64,000 bases of DNA from Acanthopleura granulata (GCA_016165875.1 JABBOT010000017.1:193501-257500); one strand, 5' to 3'; positions 26,050 through 40,740 are shown, numbered from the stretch's first letter. Notes: generated by a model from the letters alone, not told the origin. Made by a program: numbers and translations.

Positions 26050-29000
26050 ATTTAGACTGTCACCAATTCTTGTCAAATCCCCCTAGCCTTGTGTCAGAGT
26101 AACTTGCTCAGGTATTTCAGGTGTGTATGTGTGTGTGCGTAGCCATTCACGTCTACAGACCCTGTGAAGAAAGGACGAATACGACACAAATTAAACTACC
26201 CGACATTAGCGAAACCTGCAGAAATACGTTAGAATCTCAACTTGGATTTACGTGCGCAACTGAAGCTACCATGTTCTGAAGCCAACCACGGTATATAAAC
26301 AGCCAAAAGTCCTATATTTAATGATTGTCCAACAACATCGCGTATATCATGGCATTTTGCGAAAGGCTGTCTTCTCACTACATGGTAGGATAAACAATTC
26401 GTGGAACACATCGAGCGGAAAACTGTGCCACATAGGATATACGCATACACGTCCCCATACAACATGTAAGACTAATTGCACTTATAAAAGAATTATCTAA
26501 TGCACAACAATTTACCCATGGGCAACCTGGAAAACTTCTTGAGCAAAATCACATCATGTAAGCTATACATAGGTCTCTTTAAAATATGCAACATTAATTG
26601 CATTTAAGAATTGTCTAACATTGACATCCAAACCGGATGCTGCGAGAGGATTTGCAATAACCCGGGGGCGAGATACAGTTGCAGAAACCAATGTAAAAGT
26701 TTTAACACAAATGTACACTGGTCGCTGATTTTCAAAGATCGAACGGTCCATATCGGAAATGGATCTACTGGGATTTGGTCATGCCCACCAGCTTCTGGGA
26801 GTCGGGATTAAGAGCGTTGGGTCAAAGACAACCGGGCTTAACCTCTGGTCGTCTTTTCACAGCCACTATTGATGAGAGTCCTTCTACGTTAATGGTCCTT
26901 TCCAGAGGTGTTTTGATCCGATTGCCACACCAAAGAAAGTAAACTCTTCAGTGTGGCCAAACAAACAGGTCTTACCTGACCGGTAGTGTGCAGTGCAGCT
27001 AGGGGAGGATTCCAGGTCTATTCAAACCTGTATGCCAGATGACCACATGCCGCTGGCTTTTTGACCGTTTCTTTAAAGCCATTCGCAGAATCGCCTAGTT
27101 CCTATTATGACGGCGAGGTTCTATGTGAAGAGGCGAAAATCCTCTCGCCGCTTGTCCAGCAGGGATAATGATAGGTGTCTGTGGAGAGTGTAACGCGTTT
27201 GTTGTTCAAATACGACACAGGGGTCCTCCTGCCCTACGTCTCGGTTCACCAAAACGTACACCAGTCTCGCGGAGTAAATCCGCCTTCACCCCCTATTCTC
27301 TTGTCCCACGGTTCGATGGGCAAACCAGCCGCTGGGCCAAACCTTGACGGTCTGTCTCCAATTTTCTCCACCCTAATACCTGTCTACCTCGCTCCATACG
27401 TGAAAAGATCTATGAGAGGCGAGACCCTGAAAAACAATTTGTAATGTTCAACATGCTATCGGCCGAAGTATTATAGTTGTAGGATTTTTTTTCCTCTCGT
27501 CCGGAAATTTGTTTTAATTTCTTCTCTATTGTATACTCCCTTTGAGATGAGCGTTAAAGTCCTCTTTGTCCTCTTTGACTCTGTGGTGATCTGAGCTGGA
27601 GAAGTGGGACAGAAAACGGCTTGTCCGAGCCCTCAATTTAACAGCTTAGTGGCCAATTCAGAATTGAGATGTGAAGAGAAGATAAGATGGTGATGGGAGA
27701 TAATAACATTACCTGAGGTTTAAATAACAAAAGACTTTGTGCCCCTTGAGAGTTTATTCGAAGGACCTTTCGCCAAGTAGGATACATCAAGTCATAATGA
27801 TGGTGTTTATCGTCTCGCTGTGCTAACTTCGATATCTCTAGCCAAGCGTTTTTATACACAATGAAGTGGTTGAAGATATATATATATATATCTATAAGTG
27901 GTAAGCGTTTAACTCGATGACAGTTCCCTCTACCCTGACGACTCAAACTCAGGTGTCTTATCTTGCTCCAATCTATCCCTCGCAGTAACAAGGCCTGACC
28001 GTGTATAGCCTTGTGGCGTCACACCATACATCCCCACCCTGGCGCCAGACTGCATGTGAACAAGTCGCGTTAGAAGACTACCCGTTTTACCTGTCATCGC
28101 CGGCGATCTCTATCAAAGGTAAACGTACACCTCAGACGGCGATTTTCTACACAATAAGTGGGTTTTAATAGATTTGTTTCGAATTGCTGCCATCACAAAC
28201 AAGAGATCATTGCCAGGGGTGGATCCTTAGCCAGATCCCGTCCCAGGTGTGCGCTTAGGAGCAAACGTCTTGCTAAAGGGGGCCAGGTATACAAGGATCC
28301 CAGACCGGGTGAAAAATACGCAGCCTCATTATGAAAGACGCAGTAATATAGGTCTCTGTGAAAAGATCCTTTTCTTTGCATCTATCCCAAAAGCGCTCGA
28401 CAGTTTGAAGGCTTAGTGTCTTTCAACCCAAAGGCATGTATGTGTACTAAATATACAACTGAAAACATGCCATTGGTGCAAACTTGTTTAACTTGTAACT
28501 AAATTGAACATCAACCGCACTTGTTCTCCTGAATGCAACCTCTGAAGACATACACACGCATATATATATATATACTTTTTGGAAAGAGTTGACACCTGTA
28601 GAGCTAAACATTTTCTTGTGCAAATCTTCGACTACAGTGGTGCACGTCTTATAGCAATAAAACACTTTCAGCTGAGGCGAGGCCTGTGTCCTTGCATTAA
28701 ATGCAATAAAAGTATTTGGTCCCGATGTACACTACCTGTCGATATATATGTATGTATGACTTGGGTTTTGCTCCAAATTTCTGACGGCAGACTTAACCAA
28801 TACATCTGTTATTTATGAAATTGCATGATCACACAACATTGTGAGAAATAATAACTATTATTTACCCCAGCATTCACCCGAGAAATTAAAATAATACTTT
28901 AATTGAAGCAAACTGACAAGAAGCCTGCATACGTGCATGTGACCTTTCGCCAGCAATCAAATCATTCACTACTCTGATCATACTCTCTTTGTATAAGCTG

Positions 29001-30796
29001 TAGTCTTTTAATGTCTATACAGATATAGTACTCAATGCAAAATGCACCGTAAGCTAAAAACACTGGTGTTATATGTAAATTTTGAAGAAAGTAGTCTGGA
29101 CTAACTGGTCTTGGCAATTAAAAATATGGTTGCTGAATGAGGCAATAATTTCTCAGATAAGTCCAGGTGTATAATGATCTGAAGGTCGCGAGATCAAATC
29201 TTTCGTAAAGATAAAATGATTAGTACATAAATAAATAGAAATAAGATATAAATAAATATAAAAGACTACAGCTTGGACACTAAAACTGAGAGCAGCGAAA
29301 ACAGTTGAATATAGATGGCAAACAGTGAAATTTACGATCTGTTTTCATTTTATCTCCGTCATGGTTTTATTTTACGTGGTCATATGCATGCTTGAAAAGC
29401 AGCAGCTTATATGTCTTTGGCGTTATGACGTAAACAAAATTCGATTTAATAAAATTTGTGATGTTAATTATCATTTATTAAAAAGTCAGTGGTCTGGAAT
29501 TACCCAAATGCGGTGTTGTCACCACACTTAATAAAACGTAACATGAAAACAATGCAAAGGGAACAGGCCTCGAGGGTTGCTATAGCCCAAAAGCAGAGCC
29601 CCTGCTCCAAACCAACAATAAATCATCTCATAGAGTAGCGACAAATGGAATCGAGCTCTCCATTATATATGATGCGATGAAATCGGCTCCATTATCGACT
29701 TTGTATAGAAGTGAAAGATGGCACATGTTATACATTTTCTGAAAAAAACCTTTCAATGGAACGGAATTTGATCTCAGGTCCAAAATTTGCCGATAAATTC
29801 TTGTATGTGTTGTATAGTATCTCAGACACCACTGAATTGATACTTTTGTACCTCGTAATTTAAGATTTAAAGACTTATGCAATGTGCGTCGCAGAGAATA
29901 TGGTATGTATTTAGATCTAAAAGATAATAATAACTTGAAGGCAGTTTAATTGCAGGCGATGTAAGCTTCTAACTATATTTATATCATTTAACTTTCTTCT
30001 TAAAATCTGCATTTTTGTTGGTGTGAAAGGACAGCAATTCATTATTATTCACATGGTTGTTTGTATTCGCCACACCTCGATATTCTCTAAAAGTGTCTGT
30101 AAGGGATGACTGCCAAGGAAGTCGAACTACATATTTTAGCAAAATAATGACATATTACTTGCTTCATACACTCTAAATCATACCTGCAGGAATATTGCAT
30201 CATTAGAAAAACAAAAAACTACACTAGTGTCGTCGAATATCGACTGTCAAATAGATACAAACAGGATACTGTTACATTTCATTCATATACGATTTAAATG
30301 CATTTATCGTCTAATCCATGCATCTTTAAAAGATATATCAAGCGTGCAAGGATCACTCCCACTCTTGTGTGGCCGAAAAGCTGTAAACACAACCTAACCT
30401 CAATATGTCATTGTGAAATCCACACTGCCTTATTCTGTTTGTTTTCTCAGGGGGTTTGCTTGATGAAAAAGACTGCAACATCCTTGCCCGGGAGATATTG
30501 AGATTTGGGTATATAGGATTCTTCCTTGGCACCGCCTCTAATAGAAAGCTGACATGTTACAATGACAATGATGACACTTGCTAATCTTGACAAGTTCAGG
30601 TAAGAAGCGACAACTAAATACTCGTAACAATAGTGGGACTAAACTTTTGTAGTCTGCGAGAAAGTGGAAAATTTAATTAGGATTCTGTACACATACACCA
30701 CCGACTTCGAATCTTTGTGAACAGCTTTTACTTGATTCTGCTTAAGCCATGATGCTAGGGCGGTGTAAGTTGTTAGTTGTTAAATACTTACCGGGG
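26050..30796. other. Upstream flank of the zinc-finger gene, no gene recognised
   Basis: A GC-richer island at about 26800-27460 and another near 28000-28140 (CGCCGGCGATCTCTATCAAAGG) could be regulatory or untranslated exons; no coding exon with domain support was found. TA runs at about 27876-27891 and 28559-28574. A weak relative of repeat R lies near 29255-29345. Confidence 0.35.
29255..29345 (+). repeat. Weak relative of repeat R
   Basis: Shares TATAAAAGACTACAG, a GAGAGCAGCGA block and ATGGCAAACAGTGAAAT with the better copies at 32703 and 43864. Degraded; assignment tentative. Confidence 0.3.
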
Positions 30797-30808
30797 TAAA
30801 CTGACAAG

Positions 30809-31058
30809 ACTTATTTATTTATTTGATTGGTGTTTTACGCCGTTCACAAGAATATTTCATTTCTACGACGGTGGTCAGTTTTATGGAAGGAGGAAACCGG
30901 GCAGAACACCGGGGAAACCCACGACTATCTGCAGGGTGTTAGCAGACCTTCCCACGCACTGCCGGAGATGAAGCCAGCCTGAGCTGAACTTGAACTCACA
31001 GCGACCACATTGGTGGAAGACTTCGGGTCACGAAGTGGACTGAGCCACGAAGTCCCCT
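30809..31058 (-). repeat. V-SINE-like copy with target-site duplication, inserted in repeat R
   Basis: Minus-oriented near-complete SINE (tail TTATTTATTTATTTG, core GGAGGAAACCGGGC, head GAGCCACGAAGTCCCC). It is flanked by TAAACTGACAAG (30797-30808) and TAAATTGACAAG (31059-31070), a 12-bp duplication with one mismatch. The right flank is the start of repeat R. Confidence 0.85.
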
Positions 31059-31353
31059 TAAATTGACAAGAAGCCGGAATTCACCGGTACCGTGTGACCA
31101 TTTGCCAACTACCACACTGACGTCTGTGCTCTCTGTGTTGTAATCGTTTATATAAATACTGTACCTGCCTTCCATCTAACTACATGTAATAACCCGTGTT
31201 ATTATACCCTTAATTCTGTGTTCTAACTTAGCTGCTGCTGATTTGAGGTTTTTAATAAGATTTGGTATATATAATATATACATTCTTGCATTATGTTTCT
31301 AAGGACAGGCAATATTATCCCTGGTTGTCTAAGTGGGGAAATACAACCTATAT
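31059..31353. repeat. Dispersed repeat R, copy 2
   Basis: About 95% identical to 10224-10518 and preceded by a SINE at exactly the same junction. Past GGGAAATACAACCTATAT the two loci diverge: here AT-rich unique sequence follows, at copy 1 a second SINE. Confidence 0.75.
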
Positions 31354-32702
31354 ATATTTGGTTTTATATACAATACTCCCAAGATTTAGATAATGTTTTG
31401 GAAAAAGAAAACAAAGGTCTTGTTTATTTTATATTTTATGTATCACCCGTATTTATCAGTGCTTCTATATATATATATATACATATTGTACTTCTTTTCT
31501 AACAGCAGTAATAAAATAACAGCAAAAAATACTTTGACAGCGTGTAAAGCTGGTTGTTAACTATGGAAAATCAAGCACCAGCTCACAATATAAAAGAAAG
31601 GGTTTTTATGAGCACAACTTATATTTATGGAACAGATTATGCAAGGAAAAGAATTCCAAGGCATGAAAGAAGCTGGTTAGTTTACAAGACTTTTACTTCG
31701 ACATTCGCGCTTTAACCTTTACATAATACATATGCTTATTTTCAGTGCACAATGCCTGTTTCAAGAGGATTTAAAAGGTACAGCTATGAGGAAGACTTGT
31801 TACGATTACAATAACAGCGGTTCTTTTGCTGGGACAATACAAGGTTCATCTTCCATTTTTTCCTTTAAAGGTTATCGAATTAATGTCTTGTCTAGAGAGC
31901 AAAGTTGTTCGAGGGCTGTTGATCGCTGAGAACATGGTGGGGAACAATGGACCAATAATGCAGCGTATTGCTCTCAATAGGCGTTTAATCCACTTTGAGA
32001 GCCCGGCCCATTGCTGTTCATCTATTCAAGGCTCGTCACACAACAGGCCCGTCACTTCAGCCTATGGGGTAGGGTTTTGTTTGTTTTCGAGGCCCCGTCG
32101 ATACCACCATACAGCTGGTGTAACAAGTCCGAGAGAGTTACTCAATCGCAACATGGCGGAATCCATAAAAAACGATTGGAGAAGTTTCTAGTTCATTAGG
32201 TACAGGGTATAACGGTCCGGCTTTAGCGGTCCATTCAGGAACGGGCCACCCGTGTTACTGACGCCATTAAGAAATGGCCGTGAAAACTGTGGCATGTCGT
32301 TAAACAACATTTCTGTATTCACTGAACATCGATTACCAGCGGCTGGTTGAAAAGACCAACCCGACCAACGGGCAAAACGTCCCCTAATGAAACGGGCATT
32401 ACGGAGTGGTGACATCAAAATTATCAACGGAGCAATAAATGTATTGCTCCACCCTGACCACCACAGAAGCAAAACTGATTAAGTTTTAAAGCGCAAATCA
32501 CTCGATGTATGGTCAACCATGCCCGCACTAGATCCGTTCCTGGGACAAACCGTGATTAACAGAGTAGACGTCACGGACCGTTGATGTGTTTTTGTGCATG
32601 TTTAGATGTTATAACATCACGTCCTTACACCCTTACACCCCGACTAACACTCTTTAGGGATGGACACGATCCAACAGCGACGTACTAATGTTAGCAAACA
32701 TA
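31354..32702. other. No gene; GC-richer island 31930-32620
   Basis: A short (TA)n lies at about 31467-31482. The 31930-32620 block is richer in GC, with CAACATGGCGGAATCC near 32148 resembling a YY1-type motif. No coding exon recognised. Confidence 0.3.
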
Positions 32703-32815
32703 AAAGACTACAGTGTCAAGAGTGTAAATGCAGAGAGGCAACGACAGTGTGATGATTGGCAAATGGTCAGAGATATAACCAGTGAAATCCGGCCTCTGAT
32801 CAAATTACCTCAGTT
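32703..32815 (+). repeat. Repeat R family, partial copy
   Basis: AGACTACAGTGTC, GAGAGGCAACGACAGTGTGA, TTGGCAAATGGTCAG and TGAAATCCGGCCTC in order match the reverse complement of the start of copies 1 and 2. Confidence 0.6.
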
Positions 32816-35800
32816 AAGGTTTTATTCTAACTTCGTTCCAGCAAATGCTGAAATCGTGGTAAATTAGTGGTAGTCTCTGCGTTGAATATCTCTTGCTTGT
32901 TTGGTGAATAACACGGTGTTGTAGGGCGTTTTCATTGGAACATTTAAAACCATTATCAAGAATAGTAACCAAATAGACAGACAGAGGTACAAAAGTCTGA
33001 TGACCAAATATATGTAATGCGCACGTAAATACCAGACGTGGGACACTTTGCTTAGCGTGATATAGTATGTCGATTGTTGTTACAGAATTGATTTTACAGA
33101 AGGTTGGCATCTGCAGTAGTATAGGAGAGACAAATGTAATGAGAGTAAAATTAATTAATTGATTAGTAGCAATGTCAAAGAAATCTAAAGTAATGTGAGT
33201 AAAGCTAAATGAAATTAAACAACAAATGTCTTTTAGTTGCTAAACTAGAAATGGCAAAACCTACTTGGCATTTGTAAAATTAATTACAAATTTACAACGA
33301 TAAATTACATATCTGGGTGCTATGCAGGTAGTGTTTTCAACTTGTCCTTAATCACATGTATATCATAACAATCAGTTGTTATGATTGTTTGACTGCAGTT
33401 GTTCATAACAGAACCATGATGGTATGCGGAACATGGATTCTTATATTGCTCTAGCCTCTGGTTAAACGGAATTAGATACAATTATAACACGAAGATCGTG
33501 AGCGCTAAATCCATATTTGCCAACAACAGTATTACATTTACCACAGAATTTAAGGTACGTTGATAAAAAAAAATTTAAGGCTTTTGACAGAGTATCGTTG
33601 GCACGCTTCTTTATGCATAAATAACTTATAATATGATAAAATCCTCACTTTCTTCACTTCATTTTAAAAGCAAATGTCACAAGGTGTGCAGGATACCTAT
33701 GTTCCAATGTTGAAATTATCCCTTATGTTACAAAGACGTCGTGAGAGAAGACCGTGATAAACCTGGTACAGATATAATGACATGTTAATTGAAAAGTATA
33801 CAGCCTAAAAAATATTACTTGTCAATAATTTCTTCATACAGTTGTATTACAATGAAAACAGATACAAGTCGACTGAAAGAGATGCACGGGTGACATCCAT
33901 TGGAGTATCCATAGATACACTCTGAACGATTTCAGTGAATCGCACATATGTATCATTTATTAAAAATTCCAGGAACGGTTTTTGTGAACACCAAGGCGTG
34001 AAATTCTCCTAATTACGTCTTCGTTACGGCAAACAGAGATATCTCAAGTGCTTACGTCTTTGTATAAAGGTATATGCTACTGAGCTTCTGTTCGAAAGAG
34101 TTTTTATGGATCTACATGCATGGAGTTGACACTTAAATTTTTGCACTGGCACGACAGTATTTATTTCAAAATGACAAGAAGCACAACAAAAACAACAACA
34201 ATAATAATAATAATAATAATGATAAAAATAAAAATGGCTCGCACAAAAATGAGATAGCTGGCAAAAGGTGAGAAAATTTGTTCACGATCTATGAACACTG
34301 CGCAAATGTTGTCAAGATTCAAAACGTACTCGATATAAAAGGTAGGTGACACAAACTATACCCCTTACATCATGCTTATTCAAAGGTAATTAGATTCAAA
34401 TGGCTTCACCTGTATGTTGCAAACAAGGCTGCCTTTGTGGTCATGAGGTTAGACATATCCAGATTATAGCCTACCAGCTTAACTACTTTGTGCTCAGATA
34501 GACTGATTTATAACTAACTATAGCCTCCCTTCCCGTGTCCCCCACCCCCACACATTCTCCGGCTGTGTTCATTTTAACACAAATAATGACTAAAGGAATG
34601 TAAAGCCGAAAACGGAATCTGTGATCATACAAACATGTTGCTAAGGTTTCCAGTTCACGTCATTTCTTGCTTGTAAGAGGCATGCTTGTTTTTTCTTTTA
34701 AAAGGGTATGAAAAACTACATGAAATACACCGTTTTGTCAGTGATTCTGCAACAATGTTTTCTAATGTTTTTCAAGATACATCATCGGCAGACTGTACAG
34801 ACTACAAACTGAAGTGATTTTTTTGGTTTACTAGTAACTGCATGCAAGTAGCAAGCAATGTGTATTTATCCCACTGAGAATACTGGACGTCACCTTACTA
34901 CCTTACTGACTAGCCATTTTATATTGTGGTGCTGATAGAAGGTATAAATACTGTCCATCAGCTTCTTTGGGGTTATCCTGATCATCAGCGTCATCCTCTT
35001 TATCTTCGGAGGTTCCATTATCTTGCATCATTGCCATACTCTTCATAGTTATTGTGTATTTGACTAGACTGACATTCAAGATCATACATTCATCATCATT
35101 ATCATCATCACCACGATGGTCAGAGACACCATTAATACACGTATTCTTATTCGTTTTTCATAATCGTGTTTGAGACATTATATCATTATATCATCTAGTC
35201 GTGTTTCATCAGTTATAACCGTTTTATCGCCTTTATCTGTTCTACACATCCGCTGTTCAGAGCAGATGCACAGACTTCAAAATGATAACTTACACAAAAA
35301 CATGACTCCAAAGTAAAGGGAACTAAAATTGCATCTAAGATTTCTGAATCTGTGAATGTTGAAACCTGCTCTATGTTAGAGATTATTATTTACGCTTGCT
35401 CTGCGCTTACTATTAAAAGTACCCAAAGTAGAGCATTAACTACTTTTAACATAATGCTCATTTGTTCCTAGATATTTCAAAAATACCTGTCACATTAGCT
35501 AGAGTTCGTATTAACACGTTAAAATATAAAAATAATTAAAAAGCATCAAAGAGGATTCAGAGCAAAATGGCGTACTTTTACAGAGAGAGCTATGTGTAAT
35601 ACATGTCTATGTAAAAGACCACAACATGGTAAATATAACCGGAGCGGTGACGTTATGTCCTGTGATGACTAACAAATGGCCATGTGTTACCTACACAACA
35701 GATTTAGAGAATGAAAAAATCCTGATTTCTAATGTCTAGTCATGGCACCGGAGTTCAAATCTTGGTTTTGCCAGAGCTGAAGTTTGCGATTACATGTGCA

Positions 35801-36540
35801 TAAGGTTTTATGTGCTTTGATAAAAATAAATATAGTTATGAATTATTGCAACCCTTGCAAAAAAAGTAGTTGTCCTGTTATTGTTGACGTGCCTCTATAA
35901 TCTAACAGTGGGAAAACCATATTTTAGCTAAGCACTTCTTAAACAAACTTCACTTGACAGGGAGCAGAATGCAGTTCACTGAGTAAGGTGGTCGACTCTC
36001 AAGCTCAAGTTCGCAGGTCAACTTTACAAAGGGAACTTAGTTCGTAATCTAACTTACATGTACGCCACATGAATGCCACTTGCATTGCCACCAGTATTGG
36101 GAGCAAATTCATACTATCATGCGCACGAGGAAATGTTCGCCAGTAATTTGCCCAGAAGTCCGTTGTTTACCCCGCTCACACACAACACTGACCTCCATGG
36201 ATATTCTTGTCCCATCACATAAATAAACATATAAAGGCACAATAGAATTTTGTAATATCTTGCTCATCAAATGAATATATAAATTTATATGAGAATTAGT
36301 CTTAATTTCCTGAAGAATTTTTACTTTAATACCAACAATTGCTTTACGCTCACAGCCAAAAATTAAATTAGAGAATTTCAACAACAGTGCATTTTCATGG
36401 AAATAGGTTTCAAAGGCTCTAGCACTGAATCCACGAATAGTTTAGAAAACCGCACAGCTGACGAAATCCTCTTAACTCCTCAGTACAACTGGTCTGTGAT
36501 CATCGGTTATTTACACTGCTTCGTTCACAATGTCGATGAT
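32816..36540. other. AT-rich DNA, no gene recognised
   Basis: Contains a short AAT trinucleotide run (34199-34221). tRNA-promoter-like patches (GAGTTCAAATCTTGG near 35752; AAGTTCGCAGGTCAAC near 36007) may be old SINE heads but have no tails. Confidence 0.35.
34199..34221. repeat. (AAT)n microsatellite
   Basis: Trinucleotide run preceded by an ACA-rich stretch. Confidence 0.85.
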
Positions 36541-37100
36541 TTTAGCGACGGTGTGGGTGAGTAAGGCGCGAAGAAGCCGAATTGGAGTGGAAGAGAAGAC
36601 ATAGTCGTAGACAGAGAAAGCAGTGACGAAAATCGACAACGGTGGTGTTTAAATCTCTGCTCATTTGGATTTCAATGCCGCGATTAAGTGAATAGTTCTT
36701 ACAAAACGCCGGCGACCTTAAAAAAAGGGGATAACCCGCGCGAAGGTGGGAATTTTCTTGTTGAAGGTGAGACAGATTAGCGCATGATCGGCACAATGAA
36801 CAGTCCTCCACAGCATCAGAACGAGGCTCTGCCGTCACGGTCCATTGGAAATCGAGCTTTTGTGTAGACCTACCTACGGAATTGGCGGCAGAAACGGGCC
36901 TCTAATTATGGTTAACAGTTATGTAAAATGAGAAATGATCAATTTAGCAGATAAGATCGGCACTTCGCACCTCTCCTTGCTATGATATCCTAATCTATGC
37001 GCCATTACAGCGGGATCTGGGAGACGCTGAATAAGGTCCAAGCTATTGTAACGTCACGCGGCTAGGTAGAGTCGAGCTGGGGAGGACCGGTGTAGAGTTA
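36541..37100. other. GC-richer island, possible regulatory or conserved noncoding DNA
   Basis: Markedly less AT-rich than its surroundings, with TAATTA (36903-36908), GATAAG and GGTCCTCC-type motifs. A minus-strand frame of 98 codons is open at 36542-36838 but has no recognisable domain, so I do not call it a gene. Confidence 0.25.
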
Positions 37101-37680
37101 TGGGATTTTTAAGTAAACTTTCCATTAATAAAGGAAAAAATCACTTCATCACTAGGTATGGTATAGGCTTACCCAAGTAATCATGTCAGCATAAAATAAC
37201 CAATTTTGCCTCAAGATTTTTTCACGCGTTAAACGATCAGGATTTCTGTTGGTCACAAAATAGGGAGGCAAAATTACACCTTAAATGGTCGCCAATAATT
37301 TTGTGACAAAAGCACAAAAGTGTATACGCCGCTGATCTATTTTTATTTATCAAGACTTGTTAATAATTCTATCCCTGTGTCCATTTGTAGGCCGTGTGCA
37401 AATGTACATATTAAAAAGAGATGATCTTTCAAGCAACATCGAGTTTGTCACACATTCCGTCTGCTACTTGTACCTCCCCGGTAATATTCAGTCATAATGT
37501 TTATTTCAGTGAATAAAATGATATGAATTTGTAGACTTGGTAGATTTGCTTTTTATCGTTTACATAATTTACAAAGAGGTGACTTATCATGATCATCTTC
37601 AGTGATGAAAGTGCTATTTTAAGTTATTTATACATATTGCATTTGTGATTACATCTTTCCTACTTCAAAAACAAACGCCA

Positions 37681-37900
37681 TTACGTCGGAAAAAGAAATA
37701 TTATGACGTTCCAACCTGAACTCAGAAGACGACGTCACAATACATGTATAGCGAACTTTAACATTGCTACGTCACGCATACACACGTCATTGAAATATCT
37801 AGGTCAACTGTAGTGGGCTAAGCTTGCCATTAATTGGTCTAAAAGTCATGACCTCTGCAGAGGGAGTAAAAGAAATTTTCAGCATAAAATATGACGTTTT
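37681..37900. promoter_or_regulatory. Cluster of CRE-like sites
   Basis: TTACGTCG (37681), TGACGTT (37704), GACGTCAC (37731), TACGTCAC (37768), ACGTCAT (37784) and TGACGTTT (37892) fall within about 220 bp. These are half or near-full CREB/ATF sites in otherwise AT-rich DNA. Candidate enhancer, unproven. Confidence 0.3.
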
Positions 37901-40740
37901 TTCCACATTTTCTTCAGTTTTTTGGGGAAGAATGGGCTTTAACACCTTCGCTTTGGTATCTGTTGTGTAATCCGATACCGCTGAATCTTGTTTGGCACTG
38001 AGTCAAACGCCGAGTACGTTGTGCACACAGACTACTCCAAATATAGGTTACTCACAGGGCAATTTATTGACTGTTTACATTTTCATTCAAGCATGGGCAT
38101 ATTGATATATATTCTTGTTAGAAAATACTCTTTCCTTAACGGTTAACTGTAGTAATTTTTAGATTTATAGTCCTATAAACGGAAAATCGCTGCGCAAACT
38201 GTATGCATTCGTGTACAAAAGTTTTTCTTTCGTTCATTCCCCTATAAACCTAAAAAATATCACAGTTAGTCTTATAATTAAATTATAACGAGCGAAGTAT
38301 TTAAAGACGACAAGAACAGTAAAATTAACAACAGAATAACATTTTATTAGCGTCCCGTTCAAATTTACATGTGCGTGGACGCCAATGCATATAGAATAGA
38401 ACAGATCTAGGCCATACGTAATACGTCACGTAGATCTCGTGCAGTCATGAGCGCAAGGCGGAGGCGGTAGTGAGAAAACTGAAAGTCACAGTTAATAAAT
38501 GAAGAATTGGAAATTAATCCAGAGGTTGAAAAATTACTTCAAGTGAGTTGATGAGCAATGGAAAATGGATGAGGAAAACTGCAGTTGGAGGTGAAACTGC
38601 GGGAGAACTTACAGAGGGCACGGCACACGTATGAGGCACAGGCTTGAACTTTGGGGTGGCTGGGAGACTGAAGTGTTGATTTGGAAAGCGACGGATGAGA
38701 CGATGTCACCCATACGCTCTTTGTGAGATACTGAGCAGTCGTTTCTGTCACCGCTCATGTGTGATGAGGCTCACCATCTGCCTCACTAATGGACTGAATG
38801 GCAGACACATGGATAGAGTGTGCCGTGTAACGGACTGTAACCTAAGAAGTACTGTACCGAGATGTACGGCATATATCGCGAAAATTGATACTCCTTTACA
38901 CATCTGACAGTATACCATATAGATTCTGTTTTAGGAAAACCCATGGCGGCTTGGGAACAATGATTAGGAACTTATTTTATCCAAGTCATACCAAACAGGA
39001 TACGTTAAATTTACAAGAATACAGGGGAATTATCGCCATGAAGGTGGGAAATTATTTTATTCAATTTCTCGGGTCCAGTTATCTGTTTACGATGGGTTAG
39101 TCTAGATATGCCTTCCTGTACAATGAATTTTAGTTTTCCTTTTAAACAGTCATTAACCTCGTGAAAACCTTTGTCACAAATGTTAATGTGATTATCCAGA
39201 TTCAAATCATGTTGATGACAGAGTTGGCAGACCATAGGTATTCTATTAATAGTGGGGATAGTATTCCGTTTGGGGGCGTGGTCTATATATTTTTAAAGCG
39301 AGTACAAACGCAAAAAACTGACCAATCAAATGGCTTTGTTTGTGTCAAACGCAGGCGAAATTTAATAGTAGTTACTTTAAAAAATATAAGAATTCTCGCA
39401 GGAAGTTGCCTAATCATTGGAAAACATCATATGTGTTAACATAGGTTGACAAAAAAGCAACGCATAGGTTGAATTTTCACTTTAAAGATAAGATTAAGAT
39501 CAAAACGTCAGAATAGGTGAGCTCATGAAATAAGCAGCGGAATGTCATTCTGCCATGATACCATGTCAAAAGTGAACGCCTAGTGTGGACATGGTGTCAC
39601 CAACAAGTTCTGTAAATATCAGTTTCTGCTTTGGGTGAGTATATATTAAGAACAGGGAGAGGGGTTGTTTTATGTTTTTATTTTTTAAAATTCTGCTGAA
39701 TATTGTAACATCAGGCGGCAAAAATATCGATGACGGAAGAGACAGTTCACAGGATAAAAAGTATTATGATTGTGTCTAGGGCAAGTGAAAAGTTTCATTT
39801 GAAATTCAAAAACATTTTCACACAACCGACAGAGTTGCTAAAGTCTGACTCACAGAAAACTCTGAATTCAATAAAAACGGACAAAAATTCAAAACTATAA
39901 AAAAAAATTAGAAAAGTCGTATGGTAAGTTTAACGTTTAACCTTTAGTAACTGAAGTCGCGTGTTTCAGTTCAAGTTTCTCTGGTTTGTCTGAGGCTTTG
40001 TGTCAGGAGGTCAGGTAACTGGTGAAATGGGGCGGTTTTGTCCGCTGAGAGAAACCTGACCAGTTAATTCTAAATGCTATGTTTTAGAAAATCACCATTC
40101 GGATCGTTGGAAAACATACTTCAGTTCGATTTTACAAAGGAAAGATGTCTTAGCTATACACGTTGTACATCGCAGTGAATTTTTTTCTTCTCTGTTCAAT
40201 AAGGGGGTTTTGAGATCGAACTCCTTTTGAGATCGAGGTCCTTAAATAACAATGGGTAAATAATAGTCAAACTATATCATGTGACCTGTCAAAAATGTTT
40301 GACATCTTTTTTGACATTAATTTACCGATCAGCTGTCTCTCTGTGTTTTGCAGACACAGACGACATCCCTCTTTTTCAAGAACTTCCGAAGTTCACACAT
40401 GCTCAGCTTCTCAGTTTTTACCCATCGGCCACTTACTCTGAATAACTTTCATAAAATTTTCCTGAATCGCCCCTGCTATTGTAAAGGCAATCAAAATCAT
40501 TGTGTAGCATTTCTGACAGATCACGTGGTATTTAGTACGACTTCTTTTACCTTCGGCAATAAAAGAGTTCGAAAATAAAACTCTCATGTTGTGGTATATT
40601 GTCTTCAATTGATTCACTGTTTGCTTGTTAAACCCTGGTCGTGGACAAAGGAACTTATGGACTTTCCTGTTCTCTTGGGGATCTTGGCAACAATATCCAG
40701 ATGCCGGCGATTGCGTGTTGTTTTGGCAGCCTAATGCTCA
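37901..40740. other. No gene recognised
   Basis: AT-rich DNA with short unsupported frames; no repeat family assigned. Confidence 0.35.
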
